Positions 53,704 through 61,998 of a stretch of 64,000 nt of DNA are shown one piece after another. Source of the DNA: Candidatus Eremiobacterota bacterium. Lineage in GTDB: Bacteria > Vulcanimicrobiota > Vulcanimicrobiia > Vulcanimicrobiales > Vulcanimicrobiaceae. Position 1 is the stretch's first letter, and each line of letters begins with the position of its first letter. The position numbers and the translations under genes are program-made. The DNA lies in assembly GCA_019240525.1 (NCBI GenBank), contig JAFAYE010000001.1:2577300-2641299 (forward strand), read 5' to 3'. Under the pieces are notes generated by a model. The model searched no databases. It was not told where the DNA came from and saw nothing but the letters and a program-made list of their open reading frames with translations.

Positions 53704-54723
53704 CTATTTCTTCAGCGATTCCTTGAATGTGACTTGAGGCGTGGCTCCGCCCGCCGCCGTGCACGTCCCCAGATTCAGGTTGTTGGTCTCGCCCGTCGTG
53801 CCGTCATGTGGCTGGCACGTCGGAGCATTGCTCGTTCCGTCGGTTAGAGCAATCTTTACGGTGAGTGCGGTTCCGGCATTGAAATCCGCTTGCGATCCGC
53901 CGCCGTCGCCGATGATATTGAACTCAGAACCCGTCCAGCCTTCAGACAGATACATGACCGTGTCGGGTCCGTTCGTGCTGTAGGCGTTCGAGCCATCGGT
54001 AAACTCGAGCGTGTCGAGGCCACCGTTCACGGCGTTTCCTGAGAGGTTGATCCGTGGGAGGTCTGTGACGGCCTCCTGCGGGACGGAGACAGCCGAGCTG
54101 TTTTTGTAGCAATCGGGGCTGAAGCTATTCCAGCCGGGCGGGCAATGGACGGATCCGCCCGTATAGCGGATGAGCCAATACTGCATGAATGCTGCGTGCG
54201 AGCTGCTCGAATAAACGTACTGCAGCCAGCCGAGGCACTGCGCCGGATTGTAAGCGTTTGCGCAAGCCTGGTCGCCCGAGATGAAGTTCGAATTCAGCTG
54301 GAGCGAATAGACATTTGCTCTGCCGCCATCGGTCTCGGACTTGAGGCGCCTCACTACCGGAAACGAGCCGACCGCGTTTGAGGTGAGGGTCGAGGTCACT
54401 GCGGCATAGTCATTGCCGTTGCCAACGGTCTGCGCGTGGCCCGCGCCGCTTCGCGGAATGTAGGGGCGGTTAGGTGCTGCTACGCACGGGACGCTTGTCC
54501 ACGTCGTCTGCGGATAAACCGCGGTGTAGCATCCTTTGCCGGGCGTCGGTGCGTGCGCGATTGCCGCGTGCCACGATTGAAGAGACCCGACGTTTGAACT
54601 CGAGCCTCGGATCTGCGCCCCACTACCGGCGACTTGGGGCACGTTGGGCGCCCCGGAGTTCGAGCATCCCGCCGCGAGCACGGCAGCAACGCCGGCAAGC
54701 ACGAGTTTGTAAGATACGTTCAT
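53704..54723 (-). CDS. Secreted lipoprotein, neprosin/carbohydrate-binding-like
   Basis: 339 residues. Lipobox LAAGC (about 20). Tryptophan- and cysteine-containing exported domain (CLGWLQYVYSSSSHAAFMQYW, HCPPGWNSF, then DTVMYLSEGW). The pattern of a beta-rich secreted domain is clear; 'neprosin-like' is only a resemblance. Divergent from the phosphoesterase gene. Confidence 0.65.
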   Translation of the reverse strand: MNVSYKLVLAGVAAVLAAGCSNSGAPNVPQVAGSGAQIRGSSSNVGSLQSWHAAIAHAPTPGKGCYTAVYPQTTWTSVPCVAAPNRPYIPRSGAGHAQTVGNGNDYAAVTSTLTSNAVGSFPVVRRLKSETDGGRANVYSLQLNSNFISGDQACANAYNPAQCLGWLQYVYSSSSHAAFMQYWLIRYTGGSVHCPPGWNSFSPDCYKNSSAVSVPQEAVTDLPRINLSGNAVNGGLDTLEFTDGSNAYSTNGPDTVMYLSEGWTGSEFNIIGDGGGSQADFNAGTALTVKIALTDGTSNAPTCQPHDGTTGETNNLNLGTCTAAGGATPQVTFKESLKK

Positions 54724-54883
54724 CAATATTCCTTCTACGGCGGGAAAGCTCCGCACGTCCGCTCACAAAGTAGCAGCAATGGGCGCTCGATTCCTCTCAG
54801 GCCCCCGGGTGGAGGATCGCCTGATGTCCGTTCTGGCGAGTGCGGCGATAAGGTCTGCATCCTGCGAGCGCGAATATCACCGC

Positions 54884-56323
54884 ATGGTGCGATCGCTCGA
54901 GGTCGCTTTCCGAGAGGGCACTTTGTGGCTCTGCGCCGGCGCGCTGTTGCTCTCGTCTTGTAGCGGGGTCACTCCAGGCGGCACGTCAGCGGTGTCGCTT
55001 TCCCAGCAACGGGAATCGCTGAATTCAGGGTCCGGCAGCTCGCCGATCGGACACATCGTCATCATCGTGCAAGAGAACCGCACATTCAACAATCTCTTTG
55101 CCACCTTCCCGGGCGCGACCGGCGCTACGGTGGGGAAGAAGCTGGTCGGCAAAGGCAGACACAAACGGGTGGAGCCGATCACCTTGAGCGAAGCCAATCT
55201 TACGACGCGGGCAACGCTCAACCACCATTACGCCAGCTTCCTCACGGCATACGACGGCGGCGCGATGGATGGATTCAACCGCATCATCTCCGCCAATACA
55301 CATGTTCCCGAACGCACAGCACCCTACCAGTACGTTAATCCGGCGCAAGTCGCTCCCTATTGGACGATGGCGAAAGAATACGGACTGGCCAACGCAATGT
55401 TCGCTACGCAAGGCAGCGACAGCTTTCCGGCCCATCAAGACCTCATCCGCGGCGGTACCGAGATTGATTCGACCGATAGCCTTATCGACACGCCGACGAG
55501 CAACAATCACTCCTGGGGATGCGACTCGCCGCCCGGAACCGTGACGTCGCTCATCACGACGAATCTTTACTACGAACTCGATGCAGGACCGTTTCCCTGC
55601 ACCTCGGATTTCCCGTCGTCGGGAACCGGCTACCCAACCTTGCGCGACCTCCTCGATGCGAAGAGCGTTTCCTGGAAATACTACACTCCCGAAATCGGAA
55701 GTTCGGGTGCGATTTGGAATGCCTTTGACGTGATCGCGCCGGTCCGCTACGGCCCAGAATGGGGCACCAACGTTTCGTGGCCCGAGACCAACATATTCAA
55801 TGACATCGACAATGGCGCGCTGCCTTCGGTCTCCTGGGTGATACCGGATGGCAGGAACTCCGACCATCCCCATGACGGCTCCGACACCGGACCCTCATGG
55901 GTGGCCAGCGTGGTTAACGCGGTCGGTCAAAGCTCGTATTGGAACAGTTGCGCAATCATCATCGTCTGGGACGATTGGGGCGGCTTCTACGATCCCGTAC
56001 CGCCGCCGTTGCCGCGCGATAATCAGGGCGGTCCCGGGCTTCGCGTCCCAATGATCGTCGTTTCGCCCTACGCACGCGAAACGTCGTCGAGTCAACCCGG
56101 TTATATTTCGAATACCGTCTACGAGCTTGGCACCATCGTACGTTTCGTGGAAGATACGTTCAACCTCGGGCGGCTCGGCACAACCGACGAAACGACCAAC
56201 AGCATGTCGGATATGTTCAATCTCAACCAAATGCCGCGTCCGTTTCAAACGATTCCCGCGAAGTATCCACGGTCGTACTTTACACACCGAAAGCCTTCCG
56301 GATTGCCGGTCGATACCGATTGA
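54884..56323 (+). CDS. Phosphoesterase family lipoprotein (phospholipase C / acid phosphatase-like)
   Basis: 479 residues. ATG 54884 gives a lipoprotein signal ending LLSSC at about residue 23. The same motifs as the first gene of the window are present: VQENRTFNNLF and WDDWGGFYDPVPPP, with SFPAHQD and RVPMIVVSPYA between. A paralogue of gene 1. Expected on the outside of the cell, acting on phosphate esters. The longer frame from 54779 lacks a signal. Confidence 0.88.
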   Translation: MVRSLEVAFREGTLWLCAGALLLSSCSGVTPGGTSAVSLSQQRESLNSGSGSSPIGHIVIIVQENRTFNNLFATFPGATGATVGKKLVGKGRHKRVEPITLSEANLTTRATLNHHYASFLTAYDGGAMDGFNRIISANTHVPERTAPYQYVNPAQVAPYWTMAKEYGLANAMFATQGSDSFPAHQDLIRGGTEIDSTDSLIDTPTSNNHSWGCDSPPGTVTSLITTNLYYELDAGPFPCTSDFPSSGTGYPTLRDLLDAKSVSWKYYTPEIGSSGAIWNAFDVIAPVRYGPEWGTNVSWPETNIFNDIDNGALPSVSWVIPDGRNSDHPHDGSDTGPSWVASVVNAVGQSSYWNSCAIIIVWDDWGGFYDPVPPPLPRDNQGGPGLRVPMIVVSPYARETSSSQPGYISNTVYELGTIVRFVEDTFNLGRLGTTDETTNSMSDMFNLNQMPRPFQTIPAKYPRSYFTHRKPSGLPVDTD

Positions 56324-56439
56324 AATCGCTGCCTTAAGGCCGCCGGCTGCGCCTGTTTCTCGCCCCGGCTGATCGCCTCAACGACCGGCCGCGAGGCGAG
56401 GAGTGCATTGGGCGGCCTTTTCAGAGAGTTACTTGAAAC

Positions 56440-56481
56440 GTCAACATTATTGTTGACTTTCGCGGAAAGGCATTGTATGCT
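56440..56481 (+). promoter_or_regulatory. ArsR promoter with self-operator
   Basis: TTGACT (56453-56458) and TATGCT (56476-56481), spacing 17. The palindrome GTCAACATTATTGTTGAC (56440-56457; 7-bp arms, 4-bp spacer) overlaps the -35. The start ATG 56489 is 7 nt after the -10, so the mRNA is probably leaderless. The arrangement fits autorepression by the ArsR protein. Confidence 0.65.
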
Positions 56482-56488
56482 GTGGTCC

Positions 56489-56830
56489 ATGCCTGGAACC
56501 GCGCGACTAGATGCTTCGCTCGGCGCCGTCTTCGGGGCGCTCGCGAACGAACAGCGCCGTGCAATAGTTGTGCGGTTAGCGCAGAGCTCGGTAAGCACAC
56601 CGGAAGTCGCTTCGCAGTTTGAGTTTACAAAACAAGCTCTTAGCCGCCACGTGGCAATCTTGGAAGATGCCGGTTTGGTGAGGCGAACGATGCGCGGCCG
56701 AACGTACGACCTGGTGCTGGTTCCGGAGCCACTGGATCACATCTCACGATGGCTAGTCGAAATTCGTCGGGGCTGGTGCGCCAGTCTCGACCGGCTCGAC
56801 CAGGTATTAAGGAGCAAGGATCATGACTGA
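56489..56830 (+). CDS. ArsR-family transcription regulator
   Basis: 113 residues. Winged helix with FGALANEQRRAIVVRL and the recognition helix FTKQALSRHVAILEDAGLV. No metal-binding CxC is seen, so it belongs to the SdpR/YgaV-like branch that controls a neighbouring SRPBCC gene. ATG 56489 is preferred over 56477, which lies within the -10. Confidence 0.9.
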   Translation: MPGTARLDASLGAVFGALANEQRRAIVVRLAQSSVSTPEVASQFEFTKQALSRHVAILEDAGLVRRTMRGRTYDLVLVPEPLDHISRWLVEIRRGWCASLDRLDQVLRSKDHD

Positions 56831-57242
56831 GCGATTCATTGCCCAGCGCGAATTCGCAGTTCAGCCGGAAGCGCTTTTTGCGGCGTGGACTGAGGTTTCC
56901 ATACTGAGCCGGTGGTTCGGATGCGGCGACGATACGTTATGGACTGTGCACGAATGGGACGTTCGCGAAGGAGGCGCCATTCTGGTCAGCCTCGATTTCG
57001 ACGGAAAGCCGTTTGAGGTTCACGGAGAGTTTCTCATTGTAGACCCGCCGCGGCGGCTTTCCTACCGCTGGGACGCCGACCAGACGGTGAACGTAACAAT
57101 CGAGCGTAGCGGCAATGGCTCATTGTTGACGCTCGAGCACCAATGGCCGCCGACAAACGAAGACCGCTCGATGCTCGACGCCGGCTGGAAGAACGCGCTC
57201 GAGCAACTGCGGCACTTAGTGGAAGACGCAGTCGCCCCGTGA
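56823..57242 (+). CDS. SRPBCC (AHSA1-like) protein
   Basis: 139 residues, one START-like hydrophobic-pocket domain: FAVQPEALFAAWTEVSILSRWFG, then GEFLIVDPPRRLSYRW and the C-terminal helix. Overlaps ArsR by 8 nt. ArsR-AHSA1 pairs are common; ligand unknown. Confidence 0.9.
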   Translation: MTERFIAQREFAVQPEALFAAWTEVSILSRWFGCGDDTLWTVHEWDVREGGAILVSLDFDGKPFEVHGEFLIVDPPRRLSYRWDADQTVNVTIERSGNGSLLTLEHQWPPTNEDRSMLDAGWKNALEQLRHLVEDAVAP

Positions 57243-57586
57243 GTGATATTCCTGCATCAAAAATTCAGCTATACGAGAAACTTTTGGCGAGCAATCCAAA
57301 GATCGTTCGCAGGGGCAAGACTAACCCGTACACGTCTCACAACGGCCATATGTTTACGCACTTGTCACCGCCGGGAACGCTTGCGCTTCGCCTACCTCCA
57401 AGCGAGGTTGCAGCATTCCTTAAGAAATACAAAACCACATTATTTGAGGCTTACGGCGTCGTAAAAAAGGACTGGGTCGTCGTGCCCGATCGTTTACTAT
57501 CGAAAACCGCAGAACTCGTGCCATATCTCGCGCTGAGCTATCAGTTCGTCCAAACCCTTAAGCCGAAGAGTACGCAAAAAAAGTAA
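57239..57586 (+). CDS. TfoX/Sxy-like N-terminal domain protein
   Basis: 115 residues. The start YEKLLASNPKIVRRGKTNPY, GHMFTHLSPPG and ALRLPPSEVAAFLKKY resemble small proteins annotated as TfoX-like. GTG overlaps the SRPBCC stop. Third gene of the ArsR operon. Confidence 0.65.
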   Translation: MSDIPASKIQLYEKLLASNPKIVRRGKTNPYTSHNGHMFTHLSPPGTLALRLPPSEVAAFLKKYKTTLFEAYGVVKKDWVVVPDRLLSKTAELVPYLALSYQFVQTLKPKSTQKK

Positions 57587-57597
57587 TACGCTTCCTA

Positions 57598-58092
57598 ATG
57601 CTATGCGCAAAACGTGTGCTTTTCGTGGGGCTGCTAAGCGTAGCGCTTCTTGGCGCGGCGCCTCGGTCGCTGCGCGATCCGTATCTTTCGTTGCTCGTAG
57701 GCACGTGGAGCGTCGACGGCAGGGTCGCCGGCGCCCGAACGCATCAGATCGCTGTGGGCAGGTGGGTGCTCGATCACAATTTTCTGCTGCTTCATTTTGC
57801 GGGATCGTATGAAGCCGACGTCTACATCGGGTACGACGTCGAACGTCATCGCTACGTTGAGCACTGGCTGGACATCTTCGGAGGGAGTGGAGCGACGGCA
57901 GTGGGCTTCGGAACGAAACGTGACGATTCACTTACTATTCGCTTCGACTATGCCGACGGGCCGTTTCGCAATACGATGCGCTACGACGCTTTGCACAGGG
58001 GTTGGGAAATCCACTACGCGTCGCTGCGCGGCAACGGCGAATGGCAGAGCTTTGGCGACCAGCGACTGACGCCCGCAAACCCGGCTCGATAA
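57598..58092 (+). CDS. Exported DUF1579-like protein
   Basis: 164 residues, signal peptide (about 1-21), then a beta-barrel-like pattern (LVGTWSVDGRV, HNFLLLHFAGSYEADVYIGYD, YVEHWLDIFGG). It resembles DUF1579/lipocalin-like secreted proteins. The preceding gene ends 11 nt upstream. Confidence 0.65.
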   Translation: MLCAKRVLFVGLLSVALLGAAPRSLRDPYLSLLVGTWSVDGRVAGARTHQIAVGRWVLDHNFLLLHFAGSYEADVYIGYDVERHRYVEHWLDIFGGSGATAVGFGTKRDDSLTIRFDYADGPFRNTMRYDALHRGWEIHYASLRGNGEWQSFGDQRLTPANPAR

Positions 58093-58134
58093 TCGATAGC
58101 GTTCAGAATTTTTTTACAAGCGAGATGCATTGTT

Positions 58135-59391
58135 ATGAGTATGAGTCGACCACGTATTATCGTCCTCGGTATTTTCTTGATCTCGATGCTTGCGGCGTGC
58201 TCGGGTTCGCCACAGCAGCTTGTGCCTGGTCATCAGTCCAGTTCGATCGACGACGCCGCCGCCGCAGCGGCAGCCGCGAAATCGATTTGGTCGGTGGTTT
58301 CCAGCCCGGACGAGCCGCCGATCGACAGCGATCTCTACGACGATCTGCTTTATAACGCCAGCGGAACATCTGCGTCGGACGTCTGGAGTGCCGGCTGGTA
58401 TTGCTGCGCTTCATACGGTTCGCAGGAGTACGATCGCACCGTTATCGAGCACTGGAACGGCAGTGTTTGGAGCATTATCCCCTCGGCGCCGAACGAGCCC
58501 GCGAACAGTCAGCTACGTGGAGTGGCCGCGGTCGCCTCGAACGACGCATGGGTGTTTGGGATGTCGTTCAACAGCGGGCAGCCGTTAATCGAACACTGGA
58601 ATGGCACAGCGTGGAGCCTTACCGCGAATCCCTACGTGTCAAAGGGATGGCTGCTCGCCGCGCAGGCATTTGCTTCCGACGATGTTTGGGCGGTCGGAAC
58701 GGCCAGCAACTCGGCATTAACCGAGCACTGGAATGGTAAGAGTTGGAGCGTCGTCGCCAATCCGAGCGGATCGGGCCCTGGGGGAACCGTTATTTTAAAC
58801 GCAGTTTCCGGCAGCAGCCCCAACGACGTCTGGGCGGTCGGCGAATTCGACCATCCCGATCCCAACGTGTTCGCCGAGCACTGGAACGGCAGGCAATGGT
58901 CTTCGGTCAAACCCGTGAATAAGTTTTACTATAGCGATTTCTACGCCGTCGCCGCGGTTTCGCCGAACGATGTGTGGGCGGTTGGCGATGAATATCCGAA
59001 CCCCACGGATTCACATTTACGACAACTCATCGAACATTGGGACGGCGCGAGCTGGAGCATCGTTCCGAGTCCCAACAAAGAGCCAAAGGGACCCTATAAG
59101 CTGAGCAACGTGCTTTCCGCCGTCACCGCGGTATCGGCCGACGACGTATGGGCTGGAGGCTACTGGACCTCCGCGGACAGCAATATCCGAGCGTTATTCG
59201 TGCATTGGGATGGAAAACGATGGAAGGCCGAGCCAGGGCCCAGCACGCTTGAGAAAAACGGCAACGGATCGTTCAGCCAGATCCTGGGATTTGCCAACCT
59301 CGGGGGCGGGATGATCTGGGCAACTGGGTATCAATCCGAACCCGCTCAGTGCTGCGACGAAACGCTGACAATGAAAACAACGCACGGCTAG
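58135..59391 (+). CDS. Beta-propeller lipoprotein with HWNG..W repeats
   Basis: 418 residues, lipobox LAAC (about 21). About seven repeats pairing DVWAVG-like and EHWNGxxWSxV-like lines. Surface-exposed propeller of unknown role. Third propeller lipoprotein in this window after those at 41091 and 49973. Confidence 0.82.
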   Translation: MSMSRPRIIVLGIFLISMLAACSGSPQQLVPGHQSSSIDDAAAAAAAAKSIWSVVSSPDEPPIDSDLYDDLLYNASGTSASDVWSAGWYCCASYGSQEYDRTVIEHWNGSVWSIIPSAPNEPANSQLRGVAAVASNDAWVFGMSFNSGQPLIEHWNGTAWSLTANPYVSKGWLLAAQAFASDDVWAVGTASNSALTEHWNGKSWSVVANPSGSGPGGTVILNAVSGSSPNDVWAVGEFDHPDPNVFAEHWNGRQWSSVKPVNKFYYSDFYAVAAVSPNDVWAVGDEYPNPTDSHLRQLIEHWDGASWSIVPSPNKEPKGPYKLSNVLSAVTAVSADDVWAGGYWTSADSNIRALFVHWDGKRWKAEPGPSTLEKNGNGSFSQILGFANLGGGMIWATGYQSEPAQCCDETLTMKTTHG

Positions 59392-59477
59392 GGGACATGC
59401 TAGGGCGAAGGTCGATCGAAAGCAATCAAGGGAACACAAGTGCAGCGCAAAGCTTTATAGAAAATACAAAACCCTGC

Positions 59478-59552
59478 GCGCCCGTAGCTCAAACTGGATA
59501 GAGCAGGGGACTCCTAAGCCCAAGGTTGCCAGTTCGATTCTGGCCGGGCGCA
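59478..59552 (+). tRNA. tRNA-Arg (anticodon CCT)
   Basis: Acceptor GCGCCCG/CGGGCGC, D-arm GCTC/GAGC, T-arm GCCAG/CTGGC with TTCGATT, loop CTCCTAA giving anticodon CCU. The anticodon stem GGGGA/GCCCA has mismatches at 27-43 (G-A) and 31-39 (A-G). No encoded CCA. Confidence 0.85.
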
Positions 59553-59566
59553 ATTTTGAAGTCGTA

Positions 59567-59677
59567 CACCCTTCGACAGGCTCAGGGTGACACGATCACC
59601 CTTCGACAGGCTCAGGGTGACAAGTCACGACAAGCGCCCTACGACAGGTTCGCCCTTCGACAAGCTCAGGGTGACAA
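59567..59677. repeat. Hairpin repeat cluster 5
   Basis: Three units with arms ACCCT/AGGGT or GCCCT/AGGGT, plus a degenerate copy, directly after tRNA-Arg. Confidence 0.9.
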
Positions 59678-59704
59678 AGAGGTGATTGCTTGCTTGGTCA
59701 ACTG

Positions 59705-59734
59705 TTGCAAGGGGTTTACCGGGTGTGCTAGCAT
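59705..59734 (+). promoter_or_regulatory. Promoter of the rpmG-tRNA-secE-nusG region
   Basis: TTGCAA (59705-59710) and TAGCAT (59729-59734), spacing 18. It lies just before a leader hairpin. Confidence 0.5.
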
Positions 59735-59744
59735 GAGTCTTCCG

Positions 59745-59767
59745 AACGGACCGGCGGTCCGTTTTCT
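59745..59767 (+). terminator. Leader hairpin, possible attenuator
   Basis: AACGGACCG/CGGTCCGTT with a minimal loop, followed by TTCTTC. It begins about 4 nt after the likely transcription start of rpmG, so it would act as an attenuator or as a 5' stabiliser. Confidence 0.5.
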
Positions 59768-59785
59768 TCATGTTGTGGTAGACTG

Positions 59786-59950
59786 ATGGCAAAGAAAGAG
59801 ACACGCGTGATGGTGGTCCTTGCCTGCACGCAGTGCAAGCGCCGCAACTATAACACGCAAAAAAATAAATCGAAGACCACGGACCGGCTGGAGCTCAGCA
59901 AATATTGCCGCTTCTGCCGCTGCCACAAGCCGCACCGCGAAACTCGATGA
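59786..59950 (+). CDS. rpmG: 50S ribosomal protein L33
   Basis: 54 residues, absent from longer-gene lists because of its size. The zinc-binding CxxC pairs ACTQCK and CRFC are present, so it is the C+ form. The gene lies directly before tRNA-Trp and secE, a common order. Confidence 0.95.
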   Translation: MAKKETRVMVVLACTQCKRRNYNTQKNKSKTTDRLELSKYCRFCRCHKPHRETR

Positions 59951-59963
59951 GCGGCCTAAGCGG

Positions 59964-60039
59964 AGGGCGGTAGCTCAATTGGTAGAGTCCTGGTCTCCAA
60001 AACCAGTTGTTGCAGGTTCGAGTCCTGTCCGCCCTGCCA
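59964..60039 (+). tRNA. tRNA-Trp (anticodon CCA)
   Basis: Acceptor AGGGCGG/CCGCCCT, D-arm GCTC/GAGT, anticodon stem CTGGT/ACCAG with loop CTCCAAA, T-arm GCAGG/CCTGT. The terminal CCA is encoded (60037-60039), unlike tRNA-Arg. Confidence 0.96.
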
Positions 60040-60060
60040 GCCTTCGGAAGTGAACCTTTG

Positions 60061-60297
60061 GTGAACGAACAGCGAAAGAAAACAGCTCAAGCGCTTGCGG
60101 GCGGAGATTTCGTCCGGGGCGTTATCATGGAGCTTCGGCGCGTCACCTGGCCAACGCGGGACGAATGGATCTCGGCGACGATCCTCACGGTCGCGCTCGT
60201 CATTGGCATCGGGCTCTTCACGTTCGTGGTCGACCAACTCTTCGGCTGGCTCTTCAACGTGATCCATCCCGCCACCGCGGGTGTGATTCCGCAATAG
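60061..60297 (+). CDS. secE: Preprotein translocase subunit SecE
   Basis: 78 residues. ELRRVTWPTRDEW motif and one C-terminal transmembrane helix (about 38-65). GTG start with GGAAGTG upstream. Part of the SecYEG channel. Confidence 0.95.
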   Translation: MNEQRKKTAQALAGGDFVRGVIMELRRVTWPTRDEWISATILTVALVIGIGLFTFVVDQLFGWLFNVIHPATAGVIPQ

Positions 60298-60308
60298 TTC
60301 AAGATCCT

Positions 60309-61082
60309 ATGTACGACATCGAAAATCAAGAGCGCGACGCGAAAGCGGACGAGCCTATAACCGACGAAACGATGATCGACGACGCGCTCATGACCGATCC
60401 CGAGGGGACCGTGGAAGAGCGGCCGGCACCGGTCGAAGAGGCGCCATCCGAAGAGGCGCCGGCCGACGAGACGCCGTCCGAAGAGCCGGTCGCGGCCGAA
60501 GCTCAGGACGAAGAGCCCGGCGCCGAAGCGACCCCGGCGAAGGCGAAAGACAACCGCAACTGGTTTGTCGTGCACACGTATTCGGGTTACGAAAATAAAG
60601 TCAAGGCGAATCTCGAGCGCCGAATTCACTCGATGGGCATGCAGGACAAAATCTTTCGCGTCCTCGTGCCGATGGAAGATGAAGTCGAGTTCAAAGACGG
60701 CAAGCGCAAGATTACGCCAAAGAAAGTTTTCCCCGGCTACGTTCTCGTTGAGATGATCATGGACGACCAGTCGTGGTACGTCGTGCGGAACACGCAGGGC
60801 GTGACCGGGTTCGTTGGCAGTCCCGGACCGGGCGAGAAGCCGGTGCCGCTGCAAGACAAAGAAGTCAAGACGATTCTCAAACAGATGGGCATCGAGGCAC
60901 CGAAGCTAAAGATCGACTTCAAGAAAGGCGATCGCGTGAAGGTCACGTCGGGGCCGTTCTTCGATTTCACGGGCGTCGTCGACGAGATCGCGCCGGAGAA
61001 GGAACGCCTGCGCGCCTTGATTTCGATCTTTGGACGCGAGACGCCAGTCGAACTTGAGTTCTTCCAGGTCGAAAAGGTTTAG
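60309..61082 (+). CDS. nusG: Transcription factor NusG with acidic N-terminal extension
   Basis: 257 residues, against the usual ~180. The NGN domain starts at about residue 84 (WFVVHTYSGYENKV) and has FPGYVLVEM; the KOW domain (GDRVKVTSGPF) is at the end. Residues 1-80 are Glu/Ala/Pro-rich (PVEEAPSEEAPADETPSEEP), without clear structure. ATG 60309 is 11 nt after secE. Confidence 0.95.
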   Translation: MYDIENQERDAKADEPITDETMIDDALMTDPEGTVEERPAPVEEAPSEEAPADETPSEEPVAAEAQDEEPGAEATPAKAKDNRNWFVVHTYSGYENKVKANLERRIHSMGMQDKIFRVLVPMEDEVEFKDGKRKITPKKVFPGYVLVEMIMDDQSWYVVRNTQGVTGFVGSPGPGEKPVPLQDKEVKTILKQMGIEAPKLKIDFKKGDRVKVTSGPFFDFTGVVDEIAPEKERLRALISIFGRETPVELEFFQVEKV

Positions 61083-61102
61083 AGACTGTGGGGAAGGCTG
61101 AA

Positions 61103-61489
61103 ATGCATATTGGGATTGCGCGCATTTATGTAAACGATGTCGAACGTGCAAAGGCGTTTTACACGGAAAAACTCGGTTGGGACGTACGCCACGATCAGCC
61201 GATGGGTCCGGAGATGCGCTGGCTGAGCGTTGCGCCGCCCGGCGCAGAGACCGCTATCGTTCTAACCAAGGGATTCGACGACTGGTCGCCCGAGAAGGTC
61301 GGCGGTAGTTGCGGCCTGGCATTGGAAGTCGACGATGTCTTCAGGGTCGCCGAGGAATTCAAGAGCAAGGGCGTGGAGATCATCGGTGGCCCCGCGGCAG
61401 AATTCTTCGGCGGTTGGGCGCGCTTCAAAGATTCCGAAGGGAACGAGATCGGCATGCATAGCCCCGTTCCGGAAGGCGCGAAGCAATAA
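61103..61489 (+). CDS. VOC (glyoxalase/bleomycin-resistance) superfamily protein
   Basis: 128 residues. Pattern HIGIARIYVNDVERAKAFYTEKLGW and a closing KDSEGNEIGMHSPV fit a VOC protein. ATG 61103 has GGGGAAGG at good spacing and is preferred to GTG 61088. Its position inside the nusG-rplK cluster is unusual. Confidence 0.88.
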   Translation: MHIGIARIYVNDVERAKAFYTEKLGWDVRHDQPMGPEMRWLSVAPPGAETAIVLTKGFDDWSPEKVGGSCGLALEVDDVFRVAEEFKSKGVEIIGGPAAEFFGGWARFKDSEGNEIGMHSPVPEGAKQ

Positions 61490-61499
61490 TCTACTCTTG

Positions 61500-61526
61500 A
61501 CGCGCGAAGCGACCCCGATCGCGCGT
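61500..61526 (+). promoter_or_regulatory. Hairpin in the rplK leader
   Basis: ACGCGCG (61500-61506) pairs with CGCGCGT (61520-61526), followed by TCTTAT. It may be a terminator for the VOC gene or part of an L11/L1 leader. Confidence 0.5.
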
Positions 61527-61571
61527 TCTTATCGAGGGGCAGTTTTCCCAACGGGATGACGAAAGGACAAC

Positions 61572-61997
61572 ATGGCTAAAAAAGTCGTAGGCAAAATCGG
61601 CCTACAAATTCCGGCGGGCAAGGCCACACCGGCCCCGCCGATCGGTCCCGCACTCGGACCGTATTCGCTCAACATCATGGATTTCTGCAAGCAGTACAAC
61701 GAGCGTACTGCGTCGCAAGCGGGCATGATCATTCCGGTCGAGATCACGGTTTTCGAAGATCGGACGTTTACGTTTATTACGAAAACGCCGCCGGCGTCGT
61801 TCCTCATCAAACAGGCGCTCAATCTCGAATCGGGCAGCAAAGAGCCGAATCGCAATAAGGTCGGCCGTTTGACGCAAAAGCAGCTCGAGGACATCGCCAA
61901 AGTGAAGATGCCCGACATCAACGCCAACGATATGGATGCGGCGAAGAAGATCGTAGCCGGTACGGCGCGCTCGATGGGCGTCGAGGTGGAGGCGTAA
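61572..61997 (+). CDS. rplK: 50S ribosomal protein L11
   Basis: 141 residues, normal length. [28 protein letters not shown] is typical of L11 (first 20 shown: [20 protein letters not shown]). GAAAGGA is the ribosome site. Confidence 0.97.
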   Translation: MAKKVVGKIGLQIPAGKATPAPPIGPALGPYSLNIMDFCKQYNERTASQAGMIIPVEITVFEDRTFTFITKTPPASFLIKQALNLESGSKEPNRNKVGRLTQKQLEDIAKVKMPDINANDMDAAKKIVAGTARSMGVEVEA

Positions 61998-61998
61998 G

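Noticed and set aside
55025-55873. 282-aa ORF opposite the phosphoesterase
   Set aside because: Antisense of a conserved gene; no domain.
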